Shown: piece by piece, positions 22,700 through 34,100 of the stretch
Position numbering within the stretch: the stretch's first letter is position 1
Layout of the letters: each line of letters opens with the position of its first letter
Assembly: GCA_030272155.1 (NCBI GenBank)
Contig: CP126203.1
Coordinates: 3,906,001-3,970,000, forward strand
Reading direction: 5' to 3'
DNA length: 64,000 nucleotides
Source of the DNA: Tetradesmus obliquus
Taxonomy: Eukaryota; Chlorophyta; Chlorophyceae; Sphaeropleales; Scenedesmaceae
Notes under the pieces: model-generated
What the model was told of the DNA's origin: nothing
Seen by the model: only the letters and a program-made list of their open reading frames with translations
The model's database searches: none
Made by a program: the position numbers and the translations under genes

Positions 22700-25187
22700 T
22701 CAACCTGCTGCTGCCCTGGGCGTGAACGTCAGCAGCAGCGGCGCGCGTGGGTAGATGCTGACAGAAAACGTCTCCCCAGCCGCCAAGCTCTCCACAGTCA
22801 TGCTGCGAGGTGAGGCCAGCTTGAAGCGGCCCAGCACACTCGCCACTGTGCCCATGATGGCCAGGCGCGCCCAGTGCTGCAGTACAGGCAGTACAGGCAG
22901 TACAGACATTACATGCAATACATGCATTACATGCAGTAAAGAAAGTGCATGCAGCAGTACAGTTGGAGCGGGTCAGGCACGCTTGCAACAGTACCCATGA
23001 TGGCCAGGCGCGCCCAGTGCTGCGGTACATGCAGCACCAGCAGTGCAGGCAGTACACACAGTGCATGAACTACAGGCAGTACAGGGCCCATGATGACCAG
23101 GCAGGCCCAGTGCTGTAGTACAGGTAGTACAAGCTTTACAGGCGGTGAACAATAGTGCAGTGCAGTGGTACAGTTAAATCGCAAACGGCCCAGCGCAGTT
23201 GCCACTGTGCCCACGATGGCCAGGCACGCCCAGTGCTGCAGTACAGGCAGTACATTGCAGGCAGTACAGCAGTTGGGGTGGGGGTCGCTCAAGAACATGC
23301 AAGCAGCTGAACAGTTGAAGCGGCCCAGCACACTCGCCACTGTGCCCATGATGGCCAGGCGTGCCCAGTGCTGCAGGACACGTTACAGGCAGTACAATAC
23401 ATTACCGACAGTACAGTTACCGACTGTCCGTTACGGCCAGGTATCATCGCATCAAAATGTATCCAGGTGTATCAATAGGCTTTTCATTTTAATTGCATCA
23501 GTGCATCCAACATTTGCATATCTACCTGGCCCAGGCAGGACCTGATGCCGCTTGAAAAGCAGAGCGAGCAGGACCTAACAGAATGCTTGTTTTGTGTGGG
23601 GCCTGCGACGGCATGGCGCCTCACGATGATTGTTGCAGTATCGGCATGCCGGCCACATGGGTGTTCACTGACATGCCCCTGATTCACACCAGCAGTGCAA
23701 CTTCGATTCCTGTCCCGCTGCCAGGATTTGATGTCGTTTTGTTTTCCTACCTGGCCAAGGCAGGTCCTGATGCCGCTGGAGAAGGGCGCGTAGCTGCCGG
23801 CCAGGTCACTGCTGTTGCCAGTCCAGGTGGCAGCGCCTGCCCCATTCCCTGCAGCAGCATCACCAGCCTGCTGCAGCGCCCAACGCTCCTGCAGGGCAGG
23901 ATTTTAAATTCCAAATCTGGTTACAATCAGCCAGGTTCAAATCTGAATTGGATAGGGTTACGATTGGGATGTGGGTTACATATGCCTCAAGATGAAACCG
24001 GCTGCGCGCTGCAGCTGACAGTGCACCCGCATGTCTGTAAGACACGCAAAGGCAGTGAAAAGGCAGTAAAACGTCTCCGCGACGTTACTCTCCACAATTG
24101 TCGTTTCTGTTGCTATTGTAAATATGTCACTGACATGTTCTGTTGCTGTTGTAAATATGTCACTGACATGTTATTGTGTTTCCCCCATGAGCGGAATAGC
24201 GGCTCGCTGGGCTAGTGCCTGGGGTCGGGCTCAGTCCCAAAAGTGTATTGTACTGTAATGTATTGTATTGTGTTACCAACAGCTGTCACTCACTGGGTAG
24301 AACCTGTGTGGCTCCAGGAAGTTGTGTGGGCTGGCATGCATGCCCCCCATGGACAGGAACAGCAGCGTTCCTTTTGGCACAGCGTAGCCACCCAACTCGA
24401 TGTCTGCTGCTGTCGCCCTGCAAGCAGTACAAGGCAGTACAGTACAGTGCGATACAGTACAGTGCAGTACACACACACTTACAATGCAATAGAGCGTCAA
24501 ACACTGCAGTGTGCCCTTGGGCACAGTGTAGCCACCCAACTCGATCTCTGCTGCTGTCGCCCTGCAAGCAGCACAAGGCAGTACAACACAGCACAGAGCA
24601 ATGCACCAGAGCGTCAACCACAGCAGTGTGCTGTTGGGCACAGCGCACCCACCAGCTTGATGCCTGCTGCTGTCGCTCTGCAAGCATCACAGCACAGTAG
24701 AGCTTCATCATCCACACGTGAATCTACGAACTCAAAGGTCCGCAGCGGCGCCAAGCTGCACAGTGCATTGCAACCTCATGCAGCGCGTTACAGCTGCCGC
24801 TCTGGACCAGAGCACCGTGTGTGTAAAAATGGACAGTCTAGCATGAAAAATGCAAAGCTGCGCACCTTCAGACATTGCTTGGCCAGGAGACCCCCCGTCC
24901 AAGGTCCCCAGGCGCTCCAAGTGGGCTGTCCACGCAAGCACGGCTGTCCAGCATCATGGCATATTAGCATCATGGGAAGTGTGTTGTGGCCAACCCTACC
25001 TGTTGACTTGTGGCACTGCGGAGTTGACCCGCATTGCCTCTTTGATGACCTTCTCCAGGTACGGCAGGTGGCCCACATCAGATGCCGCAAACTCCCTGGG
25101 GCTGCTGCTGCTGCTGCTGCTGAGGCCTGCAGCGTCCAGCTCAGCGTGCACCTTGGCCTGAACCTCTGGGCTGGTGGCAATCAGGCA

Positions 25188-25248
<61 letters not shown>

Positions 25249-26221
25249 ACTCAGCGTGCACCTTCGCCTGAACCTGGGGGCTGGTGGCAATCAGGCACTT
25301 GGCAGCAGCAGCAGCAGATTTACAGCATGATTATAGACCCGCACACTCCACAGCAAGCAGTGCTGTTGCTGCAAGCACTGATGAAGCATCCTGGGCATGC
25401 ACAGCCAGGGCACTGATTAATTATCCTGCACGACACACAGCTTTTGTAGGCTTCCATAATTGACATTCATCCTCAAACCCCCAGACCTAAGGTTTCTAAA
25501 CACAAAACCCTGAACCGTGATGCTCACAGGGTGTACACCGCAGCCGTGGCAGCCGGCAGGGTCCCCGCCACCACCAGATTGCCAATCAGTGCAACCGTGT
25601 CTTTCCTGCTCATCTTGCTGCCAGGGCAGCATGCAATGCTTCAACATCATGTTGCCATGATGGCAGGGTCTTGATCAATAAGCAGCACCATCTCTCACAA
25701 GCAATGTGCCGTCCTTGCTAAGCCTTAACATTATCAACCCTACTGCGTTCTCAAACCATAAAGAACCAATGCGCTCACAGGGTGTACACCGCCGCGGTAG
25801 CCGCCGGCAGCGTCCCCGCCACCACCAGATTGCCGATCAGTGCCATGGTATCTTCCTTGCTCTGCCTAAACCCCTAAACCCCTAAACCCCAAAACTCTCA
25901 TCTCTAAGCCCTGGTGCTCACAGTGTGTAGACAGTCGCTGTTGCAGCCGACCACGTGCCAGCCACCACCAGATTGCCAATCCAATCATTCTCACAGTGTC
26001 CTCCTTGCCCTGCCTCAACCCCTACACCCCAAAATCCATCAGAGCTGAACCCTGATGCTCACAGTGTGTAAGCTGCTGCCGTAGCCGCCGGCAGCGTCCC
26101 CGCCACCACCAGATTGCCGATCAGTGCCACAGTGTCTTCCTTGCTCATCTTGCTGCCAGGGCAGTCAGGATACTTGTAGTCGCGTGTGCTCTGGAAAGCT
26201 TGCAGGATGGAGGGAGGGCCG

Positions 26222-26275
<54 letters not shown>

Positions 26276-26656
26276 ACTGGCGCTGCTGCTGCTGCTCCCT
26301 CCATCTCAGCGTAGATCTCCTCATACTTCCTGCAGGCATGGCAGACCTCAGCGTCACTTGTTGCTTGCAGGCGTGTCACATGTTGTTTTGAGTAGTGTAA
26401 CACTTATGATGCGCAGTCGACAGTCTGAGGCACTCACTAGCGCACACCATGTGAAGCACTCACAGCGCACACCGTTTCAGTACCTCATTTGCGCACACCC
26501 TTGAGGCACACCCTCGAGCCACTCACTTGCGCACACCCTTGAGGCTGTCATTGTAGTCCTGCACATCGTGTGCAAAGGGGCAGAACTGCTGCTGCAGCTT
26601 GACCAGGAGGCTGCGGGCAGCACCCACCGCTCCCTTGCGCGCAGTAATGATGTCCT

Positions 26657-26689
<33 letters not shown>

Positions 26690-27897
26690 CGACCGCAGCA
26701 GAGGCAAAAGCGTTGTAGCCAAACATGATGTACCCAGTGGCGCTGAGATACTGCCAATGCGGCCCACCATGGGCCAGCTCAGACACACCAAGCGTCCACT
26801 GCACTTACAACTGCTTTCCCTGACATTTACCCAAGGCTTTCCCCGAGGCTTCCGTAAACCGTGGATAGGGAACGGTTATAGAATCCCATTTGGGAACGAA
26901 TGGCTTCCCTATAGGATTCCCTAACCGTTCCCTGTCTCTTCAGTATCGGACGTCCTGGCATGTGCCGCACATATCCCACGCTTGAGTCACAAATTCACGT
27001 CAACTGTGCACATTGTGCAAGGGACACACAGCATAGCATAATCACACCTCTTGACGCTGAAGCGTCATGTCGCCGCAAGGTTTCACCCTGAAGAAGTCAC
27101 ATGGCTGGCCCAGGTCTGTGCATTTGAATGCGTTGTAGCCGAGGGTTTTTAGGGTTTAGGGGGTTTGAAACCAAACCCCAAACCCTAAACTTCACCTCTT
27201 GAAACCACACCCCTCACCCTCAGGAAGTCACATGGCTGGCCCAGGTCTGTGCATGTGAATGAGTCGTAGCTCAACATGATGTGCCCCGTGGCGCTGACAT
27301 GCGGCCAATGCGGCCCAGCATGGGCCAGCTCAGACACATCAAGCTTCCTGGCATGTGCCGCACATCATGTGCAGACAGAGTCTGTCCGGGACAGTGTCCC
27401 ATGTTTGAGATTTTCATGTCAGCTGTGCGCAATGCGCAAGTGAAACACAGCATAATCACACCTCTTGACGCTGAAGCGTTATGTAGCCAATGTTTTTTGC
27501 AAAGCCTCACCCTGAGGAAGTCACATGGCTGGTCCAGGTCTGTGCATTTGAATGCGTCGTAGCCAAGGGGTTTTAGGGTTAGGGTTGTAGGATATTTGAA
27601 CCTAACACCAAAACCCTAAACTGCACCTCTTGAAACCACACCCCTCACCCTCAGGAAGTCACATGGCTGGTCCAGGTCTGTGCATTTGAATGCGTCGTAG
27701 CCAAACATGATGTGCCCTGTGGCACTCAAAGAGATGCGGCCCACCAGCTCGAATATGTCGAGCGTCTGGGCGCCCACTTGGCGCATCACCTTGCCAGCCT
27801 ACGACAGCAGCAACAGCAGCAGCAGCAGCACGTCAAATGTATGCACACACACGTCTGCACCTTGCCAGCCTACACATGTGACAGCAGCAGCAGCGGC

Positions 27898-27940
<43 letters not shown>

Positions 27941-28462
27941 GTGGTGGCGCAGAGTGAGATGCGGCCCACCAGCTCAAACACGTCAAGCGTCTGGGCGCCC
28001 ACTTGACGCAGCACCTTGCCAGCCTACGGCAGCAGCAGCAGCAACGGCAGCAGTCACAGTAATGGTGTTGGCAGTGGCAGCAGCAACAGCAGCCAACGTC
28101 GCCGGTGGCAGCGGCGGCAGTGGCAGCAACAGCACCCCTGCGTTGGTCTTATGTGCGGCTCTTCCAAGAGGAAGTCCTCTATTTTGCTCTTGTAACAGAG
28201 CAGTGCTGCATCAATGCAGCCACATCTTAAGATGTTTCACCCCAGCCAGATCGTCACTGACAGTGCGTTTAGCTCAACCATGAACCCCAGTGGAATGCCG
28301 CACCTCTTCAGCCAGGATGGGCACGTACTGCGGCACAGCATTAGCAGCAAACGCAGGCGCGAAGCCATCTCGGATGGTGCGCCAGCGCGCCTGGCCGTCA
28401 TTTTCGTTGCCCAGTGCCAGCAGCGGGTAAGTCGGAGGCGTGGTGGTAGAGCACAGCTGCGC

Positions 28463-28544
<82 letters not shown>

Positions 28545-29062
28545 CTTAGACATCAATCCACTCCTAATGCAGTGCCCAGGCTTCACTAAAAACAATCTAA
28601 ACAGGCAGGCAGCTTGATGCCAGTGCACAAAGCAGCGCAGCAGCACAGCCACACTCACTATGGCGAATGTTTCGTAGAGGTCTGCTGGCTTGCTGACGCC
28701 TGTGAACTCCTGTGCGGTGAGCTGTGCCAGCAGGGCAGGGTCCACCACTGTCTTGCCGGGGGCCTTGATCTTGAAGATGCCTTTTAAACCTTCAAACATC
28801 AATCCACACCTGATGCAGTGCCCAGGCTTCACCCAATCACCTCAAACAGGAAGCCTGATGCCAGTGCACAAAGCAGCGCAGCAGCACAGCCACACTCACT
28901 ATGGCGAATGTTTCGTAGAGGTCTGCTGGCTTGCTGACGCCTGTGAACTCCTGTGCGGTGAGCTGTGCCAGCAGGGCAGGGTCTGTGACCACCACTACTG
29001 TCTTGCCGGGGGCCTTGATCTTGAAGATGCCACCATACGTCTCAGCCATGGCGTAGACCTTC
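22700..29062 (-). CDS. Cytochrome P450 (N-terminal exon not identified)
   Basis: Haem-thiolate monooxygenase family. Exons (minus): 28900-29062, 28304-28456, 27649-27798, 26527-26654, 26063-26329, 25000-25188, 24294-24417, 23751-23888, 22700-22876. Phases agree and give about 495 residues. Landmarks in order: WRTIR (C-helix WxxxR), SATGHIMFGYDAF, the I-helix region ALIGNLVVAGTLPAATAAAY, KEAMR (K-helix ExxR), ELGGYAVPKGT, FYPERW (PERW), PFSSGIRTCLGQ (haem Cys ligand), and a C-terminal beta segment ending TFTPRAAAG. Exon 26063 contains a long Ala run and exon 25000 a Ser run. The I-helix motif normally reads [AG]Gx[DE]T; here the acid-Thr pair is replaced by Leu-Pro. The membrane-anchor exon should lie above 29062 but I cannot identify it. 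Clan-level assignment is not possible from sequence reading alone. Confidence 0.88.
22980..23400 (-). repeat. Four 5'-end copies of the P450 terminal exon in ACAGGCAGT-repeat context
   Basis: The HWARLAIMGTV start of exon 22700-22876 recurs near 23020, 23110, 23235 and 23370, each after a CTGCAG-type acceptor. The surrounding intron is rich in short ACAGGCAGT/ACATGCAGT repeats. Confidence 0.8.
23520..23575 (-). repeat. Copy of the P450 haem-ligand exon end
   Basis: FSSGIRSCLGQ and the following GTAG donor are duplicated about 210 bp downstream (in transcription) of the intact haem exon 23751-23888. It includes the Cys-ligand codon but lacks an upstream acceptor that I can recognise. Confidence 0.75.
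24510..24690 (-). repeat. Two 5'-end copies of the ELGGYAVPKGT P450 exon
   Basis: Copies start at about 24558 (AEIELGGYTVPKGTLQ) and 24680 (more decayed), each after TTGCAG. The intact exon starts at 24417. Spacing is about 120-140 bp. Confidence 0.8.
25193..25315 (-). repeat. (CTG)18 at a P450 3' splice site and duplicated exon start
   Basis: On the coding strand an exact (CTG)18 run (+ strand 25193-25246) immediately precedes the acceptor of exon 25000-25188. A copy of the exon start (CLIATSPQVQAKVHAE) lies upstream at about 25247-25308 with its own short CTG run. Confidence 0.85.
25525..26000 (-). repeat. Three 3'-end copies of the P450 I-helix exon
   Basis: The end of exon 26063-26329 (TVALIGNLVVAGTLPAAT...YTL plus GTGAGC) recurs at about 25528-25625, 25785-25862 and 25920-25998. 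Two of the three keep TLPAAT; the third reads AGTWSAAT. A (CCCCTAAA)3-like stretch sits at 25865-25890. Confidence 0.85.
26690..27560 (-). repeat. Four 3'-end copies of the P450 GHIMFGYDAF exon
   Basis: Parts of exon 27649-27798 (VGRI-SATGHIMFGYDAF and CTDLDQPCDFL with following GTGAGG) recur at about 26700-26795, 27085-27140, 27215-27335 and 27505-27560. Long stretches such as GAAGTCACATGGCTGGTCCA are nearly unchanged. Telomere-like TTTAGGG motifs lie between copies (27149-27190, 27568-27585). Confidence 0.8.
27950..28025 (-). repeat. 5'-end copy of P450 exon 27649-27798
   Basis: AGKVLRQVGAQTLDVFELVGR coding sequence with its CGTAG acceptor, about 225 bp upstream of the intact exon. It is separated from it by an imperfect CAG-rich run at 27880-27940. 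Confidence 0.8.
28465..28542 (-). repeat. (CTG)26 before a P450 3' splice site
   Basis: + strand (CAG)26, the longest pure triplet run in the window. On the coding strand it is CTG and ends 8 bases before the exon start at 28456. Confidence 0.92.
28670..28800 (-). repeat. 3'-end copy of P450 exon 28900-29062
   Basis: KIKAPGKTVVDPALLAQL...ETFAIV with its GTGAGT donor is repeated about 220 bp downstream of the parent. It lacks the VV-T codons present in the intact exon. Confidence 0.82.
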
Positions 29063-29081
29063 CTGCATGCAGCAGCAGCAG

Positions 29082-29139
<58 letters not shown>

Positions 29140-30613
29140 GCATTGTATAGTGTGCCGCACTGTTCACCTATGGCACCGACCTTCCTGCAAGCAGCAGCAG
29201 CAGCAGCAGCAGCAGTTCCTTGATATGATGTGCCGCACCCTTCACCTATAGCGCAGACCTTCGCGCAAGCAGCAGCAGCAGCAGCAGCAGCCGTTTCTGT
29301 GCCGCTTTTGGCTTTGAATGCACTGTACGTTGAACATCGCATGAGTGCTCACGTGACGTGGAGTTGCAGCACAGCACACCACCAGGGCCTGAGCACCACT
29401 CAACCAACTGACTCACAGCTGTGCTGCTCTACCAGCTGGCGATTCTGTGATGTGGCATTGGCATGCAGTTACTGCATAAGCCTTTTACTTTAGTTTGGTT
29501 TAATTTCTGCAAACACCTGCATGCTGTTTTATTGCAGTGACCTTGAGTGGCGGTCAAATCCATGACTGTGCGGAGAGCGGCGGTGAACGCATGCCGCGAT
29601 GTGGCTGCAGAACCGCTTCCCATATTTGAATATGCTACATGCCTGCAGCAGGATGTTTTATAGCATTGGCACAAGCAACAGGCACAGCAGTGTTGCTGCT
29701 CCCATGCATGCCGCATGGGCCATGGGCCTCTGGCTCCAGTTGATTGATTACACTTAGATAGCTAAATTTGTAGGAAATAAACGTTAGTTTCTATTAAATC
29801 CGGGTTGAATGCAACCCCAGCCATGGCAGCTCAGCCGCAGCGGAACATCAGGCAGCTGGCGCCATGCATGCAGCTGCAGCTGCAGCTGAAACAAGTATCT
29901 TCAAGTTACTCCGTCTGCCAGCTGGAAGAACAGCAGTTCTGGCGCAGTTATTTCCATAACAGCGGGCCTTCCCCTCAAAGTACGTCGCAGTACCAGGGAT
30001 TCAAAAGACAGTTGCGTGTCACCAGGTTCGCACCCCGCAACTCAAGCACCCACCTGTGGAAGTCCAGGCTTGTAAGCTTGAGCGCGTTGCTTAACAAACA
30101 TTCCGAAGTAGGCATTTCGCTGAAAGGCTTTGCCATGGCGCCTGTCTTCGCAGCAGAGCGAGGTGTCACCTGCTGTGAACTTCGTTCCGTGGCCGGTGTC
30201 TCAATTCAGACCTGTACAGAGGTATATATGAAACATACAAATGGCTAAGTGTGATGCTTGGACACCCGCTTAGCCCTCAGACAGACCAAAGGACCACCAT
30301 GCTTTTGGGCCCACCTGTCAGTAGGGTTGGGACAGCAACACGCAGGTAGCCACTGAAAGCGACCAGGCAACCGACCTTCAGTTTTGGCTTCGCTTCTGAC
30401 ATACCATACAGAGCGTGTGAGTTCTGTTTGACGTACACGCAGGCACCTTACAACGTAAAATTCCTGCAGGAAACCGCTCACGTGCCACAGGCCACAGGGC
30501 GCTTAGATCTTTGGCCTGTCACGGTCAATACATACATTCGCAGCTGCTTCAGCGGATCACATCGGTAAAGACCTCACACCGCGAGTTCTTACCGTGCAAC
30601 AAGCAAGCTGGAA
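29063..30613. other. Divergent region between P450 and alpha-dioxygenase genes
   Basis: A CTG tract precedes the 29062 acceptor (+ strand CAG run 29069-29138, one interruption). Two decayed copies of the KVYAMAETYG exon start lie at about 29155-29188 and 29225-29270. The unfound P450 N-terminal exon and both promoters should be here. An open frame on the + strand at 29823-30248 (starting MAAQPQRNIRQ) has no recognisable homology or splice context. Confidence 0.5.
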
Positions 30614-31115
30614 ATGAGTGTGGGAGATCTCATCTCGAGTGCGGTTTCACGCATCGTGGATATGCTGCTGTACGTCGTGTACAGAGCCTTGCAGCCCTTC
30701 TGGCTTAAGCTGTGGCCCCCGCTGCAGGTGAGACCTCGCTGCTGTGCCAGGTGGCACACAGCAGCAGCAGCAGCAGCAGCAGCGGTACCGCAGCTTGCTT
30801 TCACTGCTGCAGACAGCCATAAACAGAAAGCCCTCCAACACAGAAATAACGTCTGATATTTCGCTTCATAATACATATTACTTGACTTAATGGCAGGTGG
30901 TGTACCTGATCAGCAAGAGGGTCATCCTGCGCGAGAGGAACCTGGCCGCCCCCACGCTGCCCCCATCCAGCGCCATCCGCGAAAATGGCACGCCCCTGGA
31001 CGCCAGGACATTCGAGGGCTCATTGAACAACCAGCAGCGCCCTACCATGGCCATGACTGGCTGCCCCTTCATCCGCAACACGCCTGCGGCAGAGGGCAAC
31101 ATGATGGTGAGCTGG

Positions 31116-31172
<57 letters not shown>

Positions 31173-34100
31173 TTTATGATTTGTCCAAATGTGCCAGCAA
31201 TCACTGCTCTAAATGTACTGGCACGCTGTGCCCTTGCCTGGCCATGACTGGCTGCCCCTTCATCCGCAACACGCCCGTGGCTCAGGGCAACAAGACGGTG
31301 AGCTGGGGCAGCAGCAGCAGCAGCAGCAGTGCGCCCGATCCTCTGCTGCTGTTTGCAAACGCCTGATGACCGTGACATTCACACAATTTTAACAAAAGGC
31401 TTGGCCCCTGCCCTGTTCCTGTTTTCCTGTCTGCCAATTGCAGCAGCCAGTTGATGGTCCCCAAACCTCTGCTGATGTCTCCAGCAGCCTGGCAATCAAA
31501 CCAATGCTTTGCTGCACTTGCAAACTGCTAAAGCCCTTGCATTTGTACATTGCAGAAGCCACTTGACGGCCCCGACCCAGTGCTGGTGGCTCAGAAGATC
31601 CTTGCACGCCCTGGGGGCGTCACCAAGACGCGGCCCCTGGTCAACCTGCTGGGGGGTGAGCCAGGCCTGCAAAGTATCAAACATTGTTATATCATGCTTT
31701 CTTTTACATGCTGTACATGTTGCACCTGGTGGGGTGACTGAGACGCGGCCCCTGGTCAACCTGCTGGGAGGTGAGCTGGGCCTGCACATAATGACATACA
31801 TTGCTATTTCATGCTGTCTTTTACGTGCTGTTGGACCTGATGGGGTGACCAAGGTACACCCTCTGGCAAACCTGCTGGGACGTGAGCTGGTGTTGTGTGG
31901 GGCCTGACATCAACTGAGGCTGTACAGTGTGGTGCTGCTGTTGCTGCTGCTGCTGCTGCTGCCACCTTCCTGGTCAATCTGGTGGGCGGTGAGCTTGGAC
32001 TGCTAGAAGACAAATATTGTAAGAACCCATGCTGTCTTTTTTACGCAGCTGCTGTTGCTGCCCTTGGCATGTGCACTGCTTCGAGGTCCGCTGCTTGCTG
32101 CAAACACCAATTCTGCAGTGCTGCTGCAATCGCAGCTGTGCAAAGCACTGCTGTTGTGAATACGCTGTCTGCACAGACGCATGTCAACCATGCTTCTTGC
32201 ACTGCTGCTGCTGCTGCTGCTGCTGCTGCAGGTGCCTGGATCCAGTTCATGTTACACGACTGGTTTGAGCTGCGCAAGGACCAAACGGCCGCCCCGGTCA
32301 CCTTCCCGCTCCCCGGCGGCTCTGTAATGCCCCTGCAGCCCGCCGTGATAAACCGCGAGGGTTCTGTTATTAACAACCACGACCACTGGTGGAGCGGCTG
32401 CCAGATCTATGGCACAACCCCGGACAAAAACCACGAGCTGCGCAGCGGGATCGACGGCAAGCTGCGCCTTGTTAATAACGGCCCTGTAACGTCAGATGGC
32501 ACCTATCTGCCGCTGGATGCGGCTGGGACGGAGCTTGTGGGGTTTAACTTGAACCTGTGGACTGGGCTGCAGCTGCTGCACTTTGTGTTTGCCAAGGAGC
32601 ACAACACGGTGTGTGACATGCTCAAGGCAAACAACCCTACATGGTGAGCACTGGCGGATAGTACATACTATCTAGTGTACATATACAACCAAGCAGGCTG
32701 TCACTTGGCTCACTGTAACGTTGCAATCCATCAGTCAACGGCGGTGATTGCGGCATGACCGCCTGATCTGCTGTGGTAAGCTGCCCTGCCCATGCAGCAG
32801 TGCACAATGCACAACCTGTTGCTGCCTGGTGCATGCGGCTTGGGTTTCGCCGACAGCGCTGTTTGCCAAGGAGCACAACACGGTGTGTGACATGCTCAAG
32901 GCAAATAACCCTACATGGTGAGCACTGGCGGATACCAGTAGTATGCAAACAAGCAGGCTGTTAGTTGGCTCGTTGCAACGTTTGATCCATCAGTCAACGG
33001 CGGTGATTGCGGCATGACCGCCTGATGTGCTGTGGTAAGCTGCGCTGTTCTTGCAGCGATGCACAATGCACAAGTTGTTGCTGCCTAGTGCCTGCGGTTA
33101 AAGTTTTGCCAAGTAGCACAACGTGGTGTGTGACATGCTCAAGGCCAACAACCCCACCTGGCGAGCGGCCGCGCTGAAAGGCACTGTTCAGATGGGATGC
33201 CGCTGTCCTGTTGTCGAAGCTGCACTGCTGCCGCTGCTCATGGTGCTGCAGGCAGGACAATAAGACATTCGCTGCAGGGCGCTCCATCATTACCGCACTG
33301 ATGTCTGACAGCTGCTGCTGCTGCTGCTACTGCTGCTACTTCCACAGAAATGGCGCCAAGTTGTTTGCCGCGGCGGGCCTCTTCATCACCACGCTGATGT
33401 CTTGTCAATGTTGCTGCTGCTGCTGCTGCTGCTGCTTCCACAGGGATGACGCCAAGTTGTTTGCGACGGCGCGCCTCATTATCACCGTGCTGATGTCTTG
33501 TCAATGCTGCTGCTGCTGCTGCTTCTGCTGTTGCTGGCAAGGACGATGGCAAGCTGTTTGCCGCAACGTAATATATCATTACGGAGCTCACGAATCGTCA
33601 TTGCTGCTGCTGCTGTTGTTACAGGGACGACGCCAAGCTGTTTGCTGCAGCGCGCCTGATCATCACCGCGCTGCTGGCGCGCATCCACACCGTGGAGTGG
33701 ACCACTGCAATCATCCAGCACCCGGCAGGACGCGCATCACAGGTACAAATAAAGGTTTCATGAGGGTGTCAGGGGTTTAAGGTATCCACAGATTAGGGTT
33801 TTGGACTTCCTTTGCGCGCATCCACACGGTGGAGTGGACGACCGCCATCATCCAGCACCCAGCTGGATGCGCGTCACAGGTGGGTCTTAGTGGATTTGTG
33901 GGGTTTTAGAGGTTTCAGAGGTTTAGAATTAGGGCGCTGCTTACGCGCATCCACACAGTGGAGTCGACCACTGCAATCAACCAGCACCCGGCAGGCCGCG
34001 CGTTACAGTTACAAATAAAGTTTTCACAAGAGTGTCAGGGGTTTTAACGGGTCCACATATTAGGGTTTTCAGGCTTCCTTAGCGCGCATCCACGCGGTGG

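Noticed and set aside
24240..24480. Repeated TGTATTG/CAGTACAG stretches as a possible structured RNA
   Set aside because: They are simple low-order repeats in a P450 intron; no stable conserved fold or known RNA family is evident by eye.
29823..30248. Open frame of about 140 codons starting MAAQPQRNIRQ on the + strand
   Set aside because: No family motif, no splice context linking it to alpha-DOX, and it lies in the divergent promoter region where the P450 N-terminal exon should be. Not supported as a gene.
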